Shown here: positions 15,087 through 23,803 of the stretch, in pieces | Numbering within the stretch: position 1 is the first letter of the stretch | Layout of the letters: each line of letters begins with the position of its first letter | DNA from: Microcaldota archaeon | GTDB taxonomy: Archaea > Micrarchaeota > Micrarchaeia > Micrarchaeales > Micrarchaeaceae | Direction of reading: 5' to 3' | NCBI GenBank assembly: GCA_021811435.1 | Contig: JAJZOR010000007.1 | Coordinates: forward strand, 1 to 54,973 | DNA length: 54,973 nt | Program-made: the position numbers and the translations under genes | The notes under the pieces: generated by a model | Seen by the model: only the letters and a program-made list of their open reading frames with translations | Databases searched by the model: none | What the model was told of the DNA's origin: nothing

Positions 15087-16952
15087 TTATTCTTTAGTAT
15101 AAACTCTCTTGTAGCTGAATGGCTTGAACGGTATGCCATTGCCAAAGTAAAACTTGGAGAAGAACTCCACGAAGTTGAGCCTCACTCCTTGCACAAGCCC
15201 CTCGAAAATCGCGAGCACCATATTGATGAGGTGCAAAAGTATAAAGATGATGGCGTATACCACGAAGACTATTATGCCGCCGTTGAGGTTAGGGGTGAAA
15301 GCCATGTCTATCAGGAACGCTATTATGACGCTGCCGAGGCCGAAGCCCATGAGCCTGGCGTAGCTCAGCGGGTGCGTCACCAGGTTGACTATCTCGGTTG
15401 CCTCGCTCCCGCTCAGTACCAGGGTCAGGAGCGCGGATACCGCGGCTATGCCTGCGGATATATTGCTGGTCTGCGCGCCAAAGGCGCTGAAGAAGAAGCC
15501 GGCTACCGCGATCGTGCCGAATATGACTACAAGTATCGAGGTGAACCTTGCTACGGCCAGCTTCTTGTGGCCGTGGTGGTAGCTGTTTATTATGCCCAAG
15601 GCCAGGCCTAGGACCACCTGTATTATGCCGAATATGACCGTGATCGCTATCAGCATGGGCGTGTTCTTGAGCCAGTCGAAAACCTGCGGCAGCCCCAGAT
15701 AGCTGTTCAGCTGGAAGCCGAACCACTGGTTCGAGAGCAGGCCGAAGGCTATCGCTGCCACGGAGTTGAGCTGCCAAAGCCTTGCGGCGTTGTACATCAG
15801 GCCGTCGGGGTTGGTCTTCTTCGTTATGAATGAGGCGAGAAGCAGCGAGACAAGGCCGTAGCCCACGTCAGTTACCATGAGGCCGTAGAATATCGGGAAC
15901 GATAGTATGAATATCCATGTAGGGTCTATCTCGTCGCTCCTCTGCACCGAGTAGAAGCCCACAAGGTAATCGAACGGCTTCAGGAAGCCGGGCCTGTTCG
16001 TCTGCGTGGGCGCCAGCTCATCGCCCTCCAGTTCCTCGAAGTGGACCCTTGAGTCGGTGAGCGCGCCAAGCCTGTCCTCCAGCGTGCGGATGTCCTTCTT
16101 CTGCACCCAGCCCTCGACCACGAACGTCCGGTCGGTCCTCTTGAACATCGAGCTCGCCTCGGCCCTGTCCAGCTCTATCTCCAGCATCTCCTTGATGTTG
16201 GCCAGCCTGGAGTAGTTCCTGGCGCTTATGCGCTTGATCTCGTCGGCTATCTCGGCAAGGCGCCTGGCGTTCTCCGCCCTCTTGATCCTTGCCTTCTTGA
16301 GTATGTCAGATGCCCTCCCATCTATGTACTTGGCGCCGAGGTCCAGCTCGTTCGCCTTGATGCCCTTGTAAAGCTCCTCGATGCCCTTGCTCCTGTCGTA
16401 GGCCACCAGCACCAGGAACGCCCCTTTCTGCGCCCTGCTCATGTTGACCTCCAGCTGGTATCCGGAGCCCTCGGCCCTGCGCGCGAAGATTTTGGCTCCC
16501 TTGCTGTCTGTCTCGAATGCCCTGTAAGCGAGATAGTCGCTCCTGAGCCTGCCGAAGTCTATTTTCACGTCCGGGAACGAGGACGCTATGTGCACTGCGT
16601 ACTCCAGGGCCTTCTGATCCTCCTGCAACGACTTCCTCTCCTCGCCGAGGCCGTATATCCTGTTAAGCACGCCCATGCCCTTTACCTGGGCGACCAGGCT
16701 TTCTACCGGGACGTGCTTCTCGCTGCGGACCTCGCCCTTCACGAGCAGCTGGAGCGCGGACGTTACCTTTATCAGCGCATCGGACACGTCTGTCGAATAC
16801 GGCGCAGGCCTGTCGTCGCTTATCTCGAGCTTGCTTTTCCTGAGGTCTATCGCGCCTATCGCGTGAAGCGCAGCTATGACTGCCTGCTTGTCGCTCTCAA
16901 GGGACACTATCCTGACCTTCTGCATAGGCTCGGTGCGCAACACAGGGATCAA
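15087..16952 (-). CDS. atpI: A-type ATP synthase subunit I (a)
   Basis: The gene encodes 621 aa. The N-terminal ~320 residues form the soluble arm that holds the peripheral stalks (starting MxKVRIVSLESDK after a short lead). The C-terminal half has about seven to eight TM segments; the family segment YGLMVTDVGYGL marks the first, and a conserved Arg in SYARLMGFGLG is the half-channel arginine. It conducts ions to the K ring. It is seven nt from atpH upstream and directly abuts atpK downstream. Confidence 0.95.
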   Translation of the reverse strand: MIPVLRTEPMQKVRIVSLESDKQAVIAALHAIGAIDLRKSKLEISDDRPAPYSTDVSDALIKVTSALQLLVKGEVRSEKHVPVESLVAQVKGMGVLNRIYGLGEERKSLQEDQKALEYAVHIASSFPDVKIDFGRLRSDYLAYRAFETDSKGAKIFARRAEGSGYQLEVNMSRAQKGAFLVLVAYDRSKGIEELYKGIKANELDLGAKYIDGRASDILKKARIKRAENARRLAEIADEIKRISARNYSRLANIKEMLEIELDRAEASSMFKRTDRTFVVEGWVQKKDIRTLEDRLGALTDSRVHFEELEGDELAPTQTNRPGFLKPFDYLVGFYSVQRSDEIDPTWIFILSFPIFYGLMVTDVGYGLVSLLLASFITKKTNPDGLMYNAARLWQLNSVAAIAFGLLSNQWFGFQLNSYLGLPQVFDWLKNTPMLIAITVIFGIIQVVLGLALGIINSYHHGHKKLAVARFTSILVVIFGTIAVAGFFFSAFGAQTSNISAGIAAVSALLTLVLSGSEATEIVNLVTHPLSYARLMGFGLGSVIIAFLIDMAFTPNLNGGIIVFVVYAIIFILLHLINMVLAIFEGLVQGVRLNFVEFFSKFYFGNGIPFKPFSYKRVYTKE

Positions 16953-16959
16953 CTCGTAA

Positions 16960-17277
16960 TCAACCTAAAATCTGCTTGGTTATCTTGGAGACTACCCTTC
17001 CGAGGGCGGCGTTGCTAAGCCCCTTCTTCTCAATCGCCTTGGCCTTAGACTTCGCATCCGCCAAGGCTGCATCCCTCTCCTTCTTAAGGTCTGCCGCAGC
17101 GCCCTTGAGCGCGGCCTCCCTAATGGCTTTGGTCTTTGCCTCGGCCTCCTCGATGACGGCCTTGGCCGCGGCCCTGGCCTTCTCGACCCTCTCCGACGCT
17201 GCCGCCTGGGCGTCCTCAACCGCCTTCCTGGCCTTTGCCTCAGCATCCTGAACGTCCTCGATAGTCGAATTAGCCAT
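16960..17277 (-). CDS. atpH: A-type ATP synthase subunit H
   Basis: From ATG 17277 the product is 105 aa. GGGTG lies five nt upstream; an in-frame GTG at 17283 is the alternative. The sequence is an almost continuous Ala/Glu/Lys coiled coil (DAEAKARKAVEDAQAAASER), as in the peripheral-stalk subunit H (AhaH) that pairs with E. It is the first gene of the operon, its normal place. Confidence 0.85.
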   Translation of the reverse strand: MANSTIEDVQDAEAKARKAVEDAQAAASERVEKARAAAKAVIEEAEAKTKAIREAALKGAAADLKKERDAALADAKSKAKAIEKKGLSNAALGRVVSKITKQILG

Positions 17278-17315
17278 CAGCACACCCGCATTGGACCCTG
17301 CAGCAAGCCCTAGAA

Positions 17316-17332
17316 TGACACGTTTAAGACAA
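17316..17332 (-). promoter_or_regulatory. Likely promoter of the ATP synthase operon
   Basis: On the minus strand GTCTTAAACG (17321-17330) is a TATA-like element about 48 nt before the atpH ATG. This puts transcription start near 17300 with a leader of about 20 nt that contains the GGGTG ribosome site. No other promoter-like gap exists until the operon ends, about 8.7 kb downstream. Confidence 0.45.
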
Positions 17333-17433
17333 AGAGTGGGATCCCGTTTATTATTGCTAAGTTAAATCTAAAAGGTTTATGATGGCGCGCGTATGCAGAA
17401 GCGCAAATGCGCCTGCGGTGAATGCCGGGCCAG

Positions 17434-18873
17434 TCAGCCCTTGGCTACGCCGAGCGGGATCAGCCTGGCGACTATGTTCGATATGAGGGCGCCCGATACG
17501 CTGGCGACTACGTCGTCCACGTTCTTGTACGCCCATTCCGCCTCCTCGCTCACCAGCTTGCTGTTCCTGACCCTTATCTCTATGCCCTTGCCTTTTAGGT
17601 CGCCAAGCGTCTTTGAAGCTGGAATCTCCCTTATGGCCTGGTGCCTCGACATCAGCCTTCCGGAGCCGTGGCAGGACGAGCCGAACGTCTCCCTCATAGC
17701 CTCCTCCCTGCCGGCCAGGACGTAGCTTGCGGTGCCCATGCTCCCTGGTATGAGGACCGGCTGGCCGTAGCTCCTGTATCTTTTGGGTATCTCCGCCCTG
17801 CCAGGGCCGAAGGCGCGCGTCGCCCCTTTCCTGTGCACGTACAGCTTCATGCGCTTTCCATCAACGTCATGTTCCTCCAGTTTTACTATGTTGTGCGCCA
17901 GGTCGTAGACTATTTCCATGCCAAGCGCATCTGCGCTCTTTTCGAACACCTGCTCGAAGCTGTGCCTTATGGAGTTAGTCATTATCTGCCTGTTTGTGAA
18001 AGCAAAATTCACGGCAGCACGCATCGCACCGAGATAGCCGTCCGCCTCTTTGGTGCCTACGGGGGCGTAGCTAAGCTCAGGATCTACCAGCCTTATGTTG
18101 TGCGCTCTTTGGTATTCCGAAAGCATTTCGAGGTAGTCGCTGCAGACCTGGTGGCCATAGCCGCGGGAACCGCTGTGCACCATCACCACTACCTGATCCT
18201 GCTCGAGCCCGAATGCTTTTGCCAGGCGTTCATCTGCAATCTCGCCCACTTTTTGGACCTCAAGGAAATGATTGCCTGCGCCAAGCGTTCCGAGCTGGTT
18301 CAGGCCTCTTTTTTTAGCAAGCTGGCTTACTTTGTCCGGTTCCGCACCGTCTATGCGACCGTTTTCCTCTATGCGCTCCATGTCGTCCTTGAATCCGTAC
18401 CCCTTTTCTATAACGTATCTGACTCCCTCATTTGCTATATTCTCTAGATCGTCCCTGCTAAAGCCGAGCTGGATTTTGCTGCCAACTCCGCTAGGCACGT
18501 TCTTGAAAAGCGCATCGAGCAGCTGCGGCAGCTTTGGCTTCACATCCTTCTCTGACATGTTGGTTTTTATGAGCCTTATACCGCAATTGACGTCGAAACC
18601 ACAAATTCCAGGGGATACTATGCCGTTGTCCGCGTCGAAAGCCGCAACTCCGCCTACAGGGAAGCCGTAGCCTTCATGGCCGTCTGGCATCACAAGCATA
18701 TGCTTAACTATCGAAGGCAGGGTGGTCGCATTGACCGCCTGCGCCAATGTCCTGTCCCTCTGCATAAATCTTGCAAGCTCTGCGTTGGCGTATATGTGCA
18801 CCGGGACGTTCATGTTTAGGCTTTCATCCTTCTTTATCTCCCACATGAAGTCACTTATCCTCTTTACGTCCAT
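17434..18873 (-). CDS. rtcB: RtcB 3'-phosphate RNA ligase (tRNA-splicing ligase)
   Basis: The gene encodes 479 aa, full length without intein. It joins 2',3'-cyclic phosphate and 5'-OH ends with GTP and Mn. Key residues are visible: DGHEGYG, D94 and C97 in GFDVNCGIR, the HSGSRGYGHQ motif, and His402 in SSCHGSGRLMSR, the guanylylated histidine. It would ligate tRNA exons after intron removal, and an intron-bearing tRNA-Met lies 3 kb away. GGTGG lies 7-8 nt upstream of the ATG and a TATA-like GCATTAAAG about 28 nt upstream (around 18900). Confidence 0.96.
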   Translation of the reverse strand: MDVKRISDFMWEIKKDESLNMNVPVHIYANAELARFMQRDRTLAQAVNATTLPSIVKHMLVMPDGHEGYGFPVGGVAAFDADNGIVSPGICGFDVNCGIRLIKTNMSEKDVKPKLPQLLDALFKNVPSGVGSKIQLGFSRDDLENIANEGVRYVIEKGYGFKDDMERIEENGRIDGAEPDKVSQLAKKRGLNQLGTLGAGNHFLEVQKVGEIADERLAKAFGLEQDQVVVMVHSGSRGYGHQVCSDYLEMLSEYQRAHNIRLVDPELSYAPVGTKEADGYLGAMRAAVNFAFTNRQIMTNSIRHSFEQVFEKSADALGMEIVYDLAHNIVKLEEHDVDGKRMKLYVHRKGATRAFGPGRAEIPKRYRSYGQPVLIPGSMGTASYVLAGREEAMRETFGSSCHGSGRLMSRHQAIREIPASKTLGDLKGKGIEIRVRNSKLVSEEAEWAYKNVDDVVASVSGALISNIVARLIPLGVAKG

Positions 18874-19012
18874 TGCTACGCCACCACAGCCTATGTCTTT
18901 AATGCATAATGCATGATGTATTCTGCGGGCTCACATATAAAAATTGGTAAAAAAAGAGCTAGGCGCAGCCTCAAAAATGGCGCGCCTATATAGAATATCT
19001 GGCCGAGAAGCT

Positions 19013-19486
19013 TTACTTCCTGATCTTGCTCTTAAGCTCCTCTATCGTGCTGGATGCTTCCTCGATTCCCTGATAGATTCCGCTTATTTGCAGCAGCCTC
19101 TGGTGCCTGATTGTCACGCCGAGCATGTATTTCTCATTTTCGGTGAAGTCAGCGCTGTTCTGGGCAGCCAGGAACAACTCGTCTTCCGTCGGCTGTTCTA
19201 CGCCCTGCTGGTCAACCAAGTCGGTATAAACCTTTTCTAGCTTCTTGTTTATGCCCTGCATGGCCTTACCCATGTCCGCCTGGATTTCAGGCGTAAGGAC
19301 GCCGCCTAGCTTGCCCTCGTATTCATTGAAGACGCCCATGACGGCCTCTATCTCTTGCTTGTCGAACTTTCCGGTTTGTACAGCTGACAGCCCTACCAGA
19401 GTCTCGTCTATAAAGCCATCAATGCTTTTAAACACGTCTTCCAGTTTGTCTGCAGAGTTAACTGCGTTTACAGATTTTTCCGGCAT
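19013..19486 (-). CDS. Conserved-looking helical protein of unknown function
   Basis: From ATG 19486 the product is 157 aa. TATATAC on the minus strand (about 19520-19528) would start transcription near 19500, which excludes the longer 19516 start and favours 19486, with GGTG upstream. The protein is soluble, acidic and mostly helical. It has amphipathic segments (VFKSIDGFIDETLVGL, EIQADMGKAMQGINKKLEKV) and no Cys, signal peptide or TM helix. I do not recognise a family. It stands alone between rtcB and the htpX-like gene, with its own promoter. Confidence 0.7.
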   Translation of the reverse strand: MPEKSVNAVNSADKLEDVFKSIDGFIDETLVGLSAVQTGKFDKQEIEAVMGVFNEYEGKLGGVLTPEIQADMGKAMQGINKKLEKVYTDLVDQQGVEQPTEDELFLAAQNSADFTENEKYMLGVTIRHQRLLQISGIYQGIEEASSTIEELKSKIRK

Positions 19487-19656
19487 ATAAATACACCTAC
19501 TCATATTGGGGCCCACTTAAGTATATAAACGTTTCTAACGGCGTATTCGGCCGGAAATCGCCCAAAATAGGCGGCACCACATCACCCATTTATGGCTTAA
19601 TATGCACGGCTTTTGCAGCGCAATCCATGCGTTGAATGGTTGGCTGATCCGCATAT

Positions 19657-19833
19657 TTAATCGTTCGTATTCATTGGATACTTGCGGATACGTGCACGCA
19701 CTGATCGGAGCTGCCGCAATGCATCCATGGGCTCCATGCGCGAAGCTCTGTATGCAGTGTATATCCCAGCAAATATGCTAACCACGACTGCTACAAGCAT
19801 CGCATCTGATATGATGCGAGGGTATGATGTATT
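19657..19833 (-). pseudogene. Decayed C-terminal remnant of a MacB/FtsX-type ABC transporter permease
   Basis: The minus strand is open from about 19833 to a TAA at 19657-19659. It reads a hydrophobic segment (MLVAVVVSIFAGIYTAYRAS) followed by RMEPMDALRQ, the standard C-terminal end of MacB/LolC/FtsX permeases (last TM, then GxxPAxxASRLDPxEALR). Nothing of the four-TM core or the ATPase partner remains; a TAA lies directly upstream. The remnant overlaps the promoter area of the htpX-like gene on the other strand. An intact 47-aa protein from ATG 19800 is possible but less likely. Confidence 0.6.
19800..19819 (+). promoter_or_regulatory. Inverted repeat upstream of the htpX-like gene
   Basis: TCGCATC-tgatat-GATGCGA is a perfect 7-bp inverted repeat ending about 11 bp before a TATA-like ATTTTAAACC (about 19830-19839). 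It is in the position of an archaeal operator or activator site. It also lies inside the permease remnant, so part of its conservation could be historical. Confidence 0.35.
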
Positions 19834-19859
19834 TTAAACCTTATAACAGATATAACCAC

Positions 19860-21611
19860 ATGGATAGAAAGACGAACTACTTTGACGAGATATCCAGGAA
19901 TAAGGCGAAGTCGCTCGTTTTAATGCTTATCATAGGCGCGCTCTACGCCGTCATAGCTTATACATTCAGTTATTACCTGATAAACGAATTCTTGCGATAC
20001 GGTGTAATCGGCTATTTCCTAGGCTTGCATATACTGCCCTATGATGGGGAATTCTCGGACTTCCTGAATTTCTCCTTGATTCGAAATGTTGAAACTGTGG
20101 TTTTCAGCATCCTTTTGGCAGCCGCTTACCTAATTTATTCTTACTCGAATGCCAGCGCCGGGATATTGGCGTATAACAAGGCCAAGGAGGCAAAGCGCGA
20201 TGAGTATCCGGAGCTTTACGGAGCTATAGAAGGGCTCGCTGGAGCTGCCCAAATCCCTATGCCGAAAGTCTACATACAAGAAAACGATGACCCGAATGCA
20301 TTCGCTACAGGGATTAACCGGCATAACGCTTCAATAACGGTTACCACTGGTTTGCTGTCCATCATGAGGAAGGATGAACTGCAGGGCGTTCTGGCGCATG
20401 AAGTATCGCATATAGCGAACAACGACATACAGTTCATGGTGGTCGCTATGGCATTTGCAGGCGCCATGGGCGTTTTCACCGCGTTGGCCAGGTTTGTGGT
20501 CTTTCTAGAGGCTTTGCTAATAACGATTTGGGGGATGTTTGCTGCCGCTGCCGCGGATATCGGGTATATGATGGCAGGTTCAGTAGCGCAACTGATTGCA
20601 GATATATGTTTCTTTGTGGTTGCGTTACTTTTAATCGCCTTTGTTATAGTTTACGTCATGAGTCCCGTTGGCGCCGAATCTCTCGCGCAACAATTGTTCA
20701 GTGAGCATCCTGCTTTAATCATTGTAACGGTTGGCGTCGTAATAATTGCGCTTTTTTACGATATATTTTGGAGCAGCATGAAAAAGGTGTTTATAAGTTT
20801 TATAGCGCCAACGGTGCTATCGGGAGTTGCAGGTCTCGCACTCGCACTTGGACTGATGTACTTTGCCGGCGGGGGCCTTTACCTTACTGATTCTTTTACT
20901 GTGGCGGTTATCGCGTCCTTTTGCGTGATGGGCATGGCGTCCGGGGCGCTTTTTAGGGCCAAAATAGCCCCATTGATAACCAAGACGCTATTCCCGTTCT
21001 TTATATGCCTGTCATTCAGCGTGTTCGCCGCGTTTACCATGGCATTTTATCTGTCATCGCTGGTAGGCGGGCAGGGCCAGACGTCACTGGACGGTCTGGC
21101 GTATTCGCTTCTTTTACCGCAGAACGCTGTGCTGTTCGGCGTAGGAGTTGCATTGCTCGTAGTCACCTGCTATAAGATTATAATACCTGTGATGAAATAT
21201 GCCGAGAGCAAAGACCCGGGATACGCCATACTTGTAGCCATGGTGCTCTTCCCTGTAGTATTCATAATGGCTGCGGCGGTCCCGATACTGATGATCCTCA
21301 TCAGACTGGCGGTGTCCAGAAAGAGGGAGTTCCTTGCCGACGCGAATGGAGCTAGGATTATAAGGAATCCCAATGCGCTGGCCAGAGCGCTTGAGAAGAT
21401 AAGCGGGTACAACGAGAAAAAGGCGGCCAAGACAGGGAAGCAAAACGCGCTTCAAATTATAGACGCCCTGGTGAACAATTACAAAAAATCATTGATGACG
21501 ATGATATACTTCAACCCTGCGGATTTCGATTTAAGGGGCCTCGTTTCTGACCTTTTCTCCACCCACCCGACCCTGGAACAGAGGATAAAGATACTGAAGA
21601 ACATGCATTGA
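19860..21611 (+). CDS. htpX: HtpX-like M48 membrane zinc metalloprotease, enlarged
   Basis: The ATG at 19860 lies about 25 nt from TATA-like ATTTTAAACC, so the start is probably leaderless; product 583 aa. Residues 1-105 carry two TM segments; HEVSH (180-184) gives two zinc ligands, and EFLADANGAR near 495 supplies the third Glu. HtpX degrades misfolded membrane proteins. The usual length is about 290-330 aa; here roughly 250 residues with about eight additional TM segments lie between HEVSH and the third ligand. The catalytic motifs are intact, so the insertion probably adds a membrane module rather than inactivating the enzyme. Confidence 0.85.
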   Translation: MDRKTNYFDEISRNKAKSLVLMLIIGALYAVIAYTFSYYLINEFLRYGVIGYFLGLHILPYDGEFSDFLNFSLIRNVETVVFSILLAAAYLIYSYSNASAGILAYNKAKEAKRDEYPELYGAIEGLAGAAQIPMPKVYIQENDDPNAFATGINRHNASITVTTGLLSIMRKDELQGVLAHEVSHIANNDIQFMVVAMAFAGAMGVFTALARFVVFLEALLITIWGMFAAAAADIGYMMAGSVAQLIADICFFVVALLLIAFVIVYVMSPVGAESLAQQLFSEHPALIIVTVGVVIIALFYDIFWSSMKKVFISFIAPTVLSGVAGLALALGLMYFAGGGLYLTDSFTVAVIASFCVMGMASGALFRAKIAPLITKTLFPFFICLSFSVFAAFTMAFYLSSLVGGQGQTSLDGLAYSLLLPQNAVLFGVGVALLVVTCYKIIIPVMKYAESKDPGYAILVAMVLFPVVFIMAAAVPILMILIRLAVSRKREFLADANGARIIRNPNALARALEKISGYNEKKAAKTGKQNALQIIDALVNNYKKSLMTMIYFNPADFDLRGLVSDLFSTHPTLEQRIKILKNMH

Positions 21612-21693
21612 CTGGTGGAGATGCGCAGCAAATGCAGAAGGCCTGAAATATTTATTAGATGATCAGGGCATTTGGCCGTCGATTCGCTGAAGG

Positions 21694-21810
21694 TGGCGGG
21701 GGCGGGATTTTAACCCGCGGCCTCTAGATTTCTCGTCATCGCAAAAAGCTCATCACTCATAATGCTATGCATATGAGTCTAGCGCTCTAAACAGGCTGAG
21801 CTACCCCGCC
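21694..21810 (-). tRNA. tRNA-Met-type (anticodon CAT) with 42-nt intron
   Basis: Acceptor strands GGCGGGG and CCCCGCC pair perfectly; the D arm is GCTC...GAGC; the anticodon stem CTAGA/TCTAG encloses CTCATA...A; the T stem GCGGG/CCCGC is perfect. An intron of 42 nt interrupts the loop after position 37, the standard archaeal site. The body matches elongator tRNA-Met, but a tRNA-Ile2 whose C34 is modified also has CAT and is not excluded. The T loop is TTAAAAT, so the near-universal C56 is A here. TATATAAACC on the minus strand (about 21838-21850) is the likely promoter. CCA is not fully encoded. Confidence 0.9.
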
Positions 21811-21884
21811 GCAGTGCTACATTATTGCACTTCAAGGTTTATATACTTTTTATGGAAGGATGCGGCATCGCCGCTGGGAAACAT

Positions 21885-22229
21885 TCAGGGTCCGGCTCTC
21901 ATCTCTTCCCTCTCTTTCTTTATCTTGCACATCACGCAGATGTTCATCTGTTGGTCGAAATGCCTGTCGCAGACGCTCTTGTTGCAGCTCCTGCACACGT
22001 GCTTCGCTGGGTTAGGGCATACTGCGCACATGTCCAAGGTACGCGCTTTCATGTCCTGCCCCTGCATCTGTTCCCTGTTCCTCCTAGCGGCGCACATGGA
22101 GCACACGCCCATCTGTACGCTGTAGTGCATGTCGCAGACGCTCTTGTTGCAACTTCTGCATACGTGCCTCGCTTCCCTGCTACAGATCTCACATGCCCGG
22201 ACCGGCATACCGAATCTTTTAGGCTGCAT
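21885..22229 (-). CDS. Small protein with two B-box-like zinc-finger repeats
   Basis: The gene encodes 114 aa made of two tandem, nearly identical modules (about residues 13-46 and 66-100). Each reads C-x2-C-x7-C-x2-C-x4-C-x2-H...C-x2-C, with ARHVCRSCNKSVCDMHY in the first and AKHVCRSCNKSVCDRHF in the second. The spacing resembles treble-clef/B-box zinc fingers used for protein or RNA contact. No catalytic domain is present. The start at ATG 22229 follows AGGTG and lies 25 nt from TATA-like ATTTAAAG. It is flanked by two tRNA genes on the same strand. Confidence 0.8.
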   Translation of the reverse strand: MQPKRFGMPVRACEICSREARHVCRSCNKSVCDMHYSVQMGVCSMCAARRNREQMQGQDMKARTLDMCAVCPNPAKHVCRSCNKSVCDRHFDQQMNICVMCKIKKEREEMRAGP

Positions 22230-22260
22230 TTTATCGCACCTGCTTTATTAGCTTTAAATG

Positions 22261-22333
22261 TGCGATCGCCGGGATTTGAACCCGGGTCTCTGCCTTGGAG
22301 GGGCAGAGTCCTACCAGGCTAGACTACAATCGC
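22261..22333 (-). tRNA. tRNA-Gly (anticodon TCC)
   Basis: 73 nt, no intron. Acceptor GCGATTG/CGATCGC (one T-G pair), anticodon stem CTGCC/GGCAG with loop CCTCCAA, T arm CCGGG-TTCAAAT-CCCGG, discriminator A. The loop gives anticodon TCC; position 33 is C instead of the near-universal T. TATA-like ATTTTAAGG (about 22358-22367) lies upstream. CCA is not encoded. Confidence 0.93.
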
Positions 22334-22486
22334 TTCAGAATATTCTGTACGGCAACCTTAAAATCCCTATCCTACCGACCTTTGCGGCCCGGGCCGTTGG
22401 AAATCAACATGAAGCATCGGCAGTCGCGCGTTGGTATATAATTTATAGCTTTGCGTTGATATTTTGATGTTAGGGCGTGTGTTTAG

Positions 22487-23803
22487 ATGAACGATGAACT
22501 GCTTGCCTTCGAGGATCGGCTGCTCAATGAGCTTAAAGGCAAGTTCGTAAGCGTTACCACGGAGAACAGGAGGAGGGCGCTGGTTACATCAGTTGCCAAG
22601 CGCCTGAACCCGGCGATAAGCCCGCACGACATAGACGAGCTAATAGACGACATGCTCGACCTGGGCAAGATAACCCCTATGCTGACCAACCAGAGCATAG
22701 AGGACATAATGATAAACAACACTAGCAACATATTCATCTACGATTCCAAGTACGGGCACAAGAAGCTCGATGTTGCAATCGAGGACCGCTTGGACCTTGA
22801 GAGGTTCGTAAAAAAACTGCAGCTTTATGCCACCAATGAAACTTCAAAGGGCAACATAATGGACGTCCACCTGCCTCAGGGCAGCAGGGTGAACATAGTG
22901 ACGTCGCCTGTAGGATACGACATAACGATAAGGAATTTCAAGGCCAAGGCGCTCAGCATAATAGACCTCATAAATTACGGCGAACTCGACTACCAGATAG
23001 CATCGAGACTTTGGCTTTATGTTGACGGCTTCAGGGTAAGGCCCGCCAACATGCTGATAGCGGGGATGCCAGGCGCCGGCAAGACGACGCTGCTCAATGC
23101 CATGTTCTCTTTCTTAAGGCCCGAGACCAGGGTAATCACCATAGAGGAGACGTACGAACTTGATACGAGCACGCAGGAGAACTGCGTCAGGCTGGAGACC
23201 AAGGAGGACATGCCGATGGTGGATTTGGTAAAGAACTCGCTCAGGATGAGGCCTGACCTCATAGTTATAGGGGAGGTCAGGGGCGCTGAGGCGAACGACA
23301 TGATAACTGCGATGAACATCGGGAAGATAACGATGGGCACGATACACGCATCCTCCACAAGGGATATAATCAATAGGCTGCAGCACTCGCCGATGAACGT
23401 GCCGAAGGACATACTTCAGGTGATAGATGCGCTCATGGTGGTATCGCAGGTCTGGGAACACGGGACCATAGCCAGGAGGGTGGTGCAGATGTCCGAGATT
23501 TCCGGCCTAGAGACGCAGGTACTGCTTTCGGACCTGTACAAGTTCGATTACAAGACGCACAGGTCCAGCCCGATACTGCCCAGCGTGACGTACAGGGACA
23601 CCATCTCCAACCTTTTGGGGGTGCCGCCCCCGGATATACTGGAAGAGGAGAAGGTCAGGGCCGTGATACTGGCCAGGCTCAACCAGATAGGGAAAAGGGA
23701 CATGAGAAGCATAAACGAGATTGTGAGGGATTACTACGACAACCCAGAAGCGACTTTGCAGAAGCTTGGCCTCGTGAACGTGCATCCGATAGTAAAGGTA
23801 TAG
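22487..23803 (+). CDS. Type II/IV secretion ATPase (GspE/FlaI/TadA family)
   Basis: The gene encodes 438 aa. The layout is that of the hexameric secretion ATPases that drive pili, archaella or type IV secretion: an N-terminal domain (1-150), Walker A GMPGAGKTT at 193-201, Walker B PDLIVIGEVRG at 256-266 and the His box GTIHASS at 284-290. The segment INNTSNIFIYD is typical of archaeal homologues. No TadC/FlaJ membrane partner or pilin lies beside it; the nearest pilin-like signal is the secreted protein at 5.9 kb, and the VirB4 cluster starts 14 kb on. A TATA-like TATATAATTTATAG lies about 22436-22449. Confidence 0.92.
   Translation: MNDELLAFEDRLLNELKGKFVSVTTENRRRALVTSVAKRLNPAISPHDIDELIDDMLDLGKITPMLTNQSIEDIMINNTSNIFIYDSKYGHKKLDVAIEDRLDLERFVKKLQLYATNETSKGNIMDVHLPQGSRVNIVTSPVGYDITIRNFKAKALSIIDLINYGELDYQIASRLWLYVDGFRVRPANMLIAGMPGAGKTTLLNAMFSFLRPETRVITIEETYELDTSTQENCVRLETKEDMPMVDLVKNSLRMRPDLIVIGEVRGAEANDMITAMNIGKITMGTIHASSTRDIINRLQHSPMNVPKDILQVIDALMVVSQVWEHGTIARRVVQMSEISGLETQVLLSDLYKFDYKTHRSSPILPSVTYRDTISNLLGVPPPDILEEEKVRAVILARLNQIGKRDMRSINEIVRDYYDNPEATLQKLGLVNVHPIVKV

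Noticed and set aside
8604-17018. Many long ORFs on the plus strand opposite the ATP synthase genes (up to 230 codons)
   Set aside because: They are antisense shadows created by the codon bias of clear atp genes; residues such as strings of Leu/Tyr/Val/His show complement coding.
17393-17725. Plus-strand ORF starting MQKRKCACGEC
   Set aside because: Only the first ~14 codons are outside rtcB; the rest is its antisense. The Cys pattern is probably accidental.
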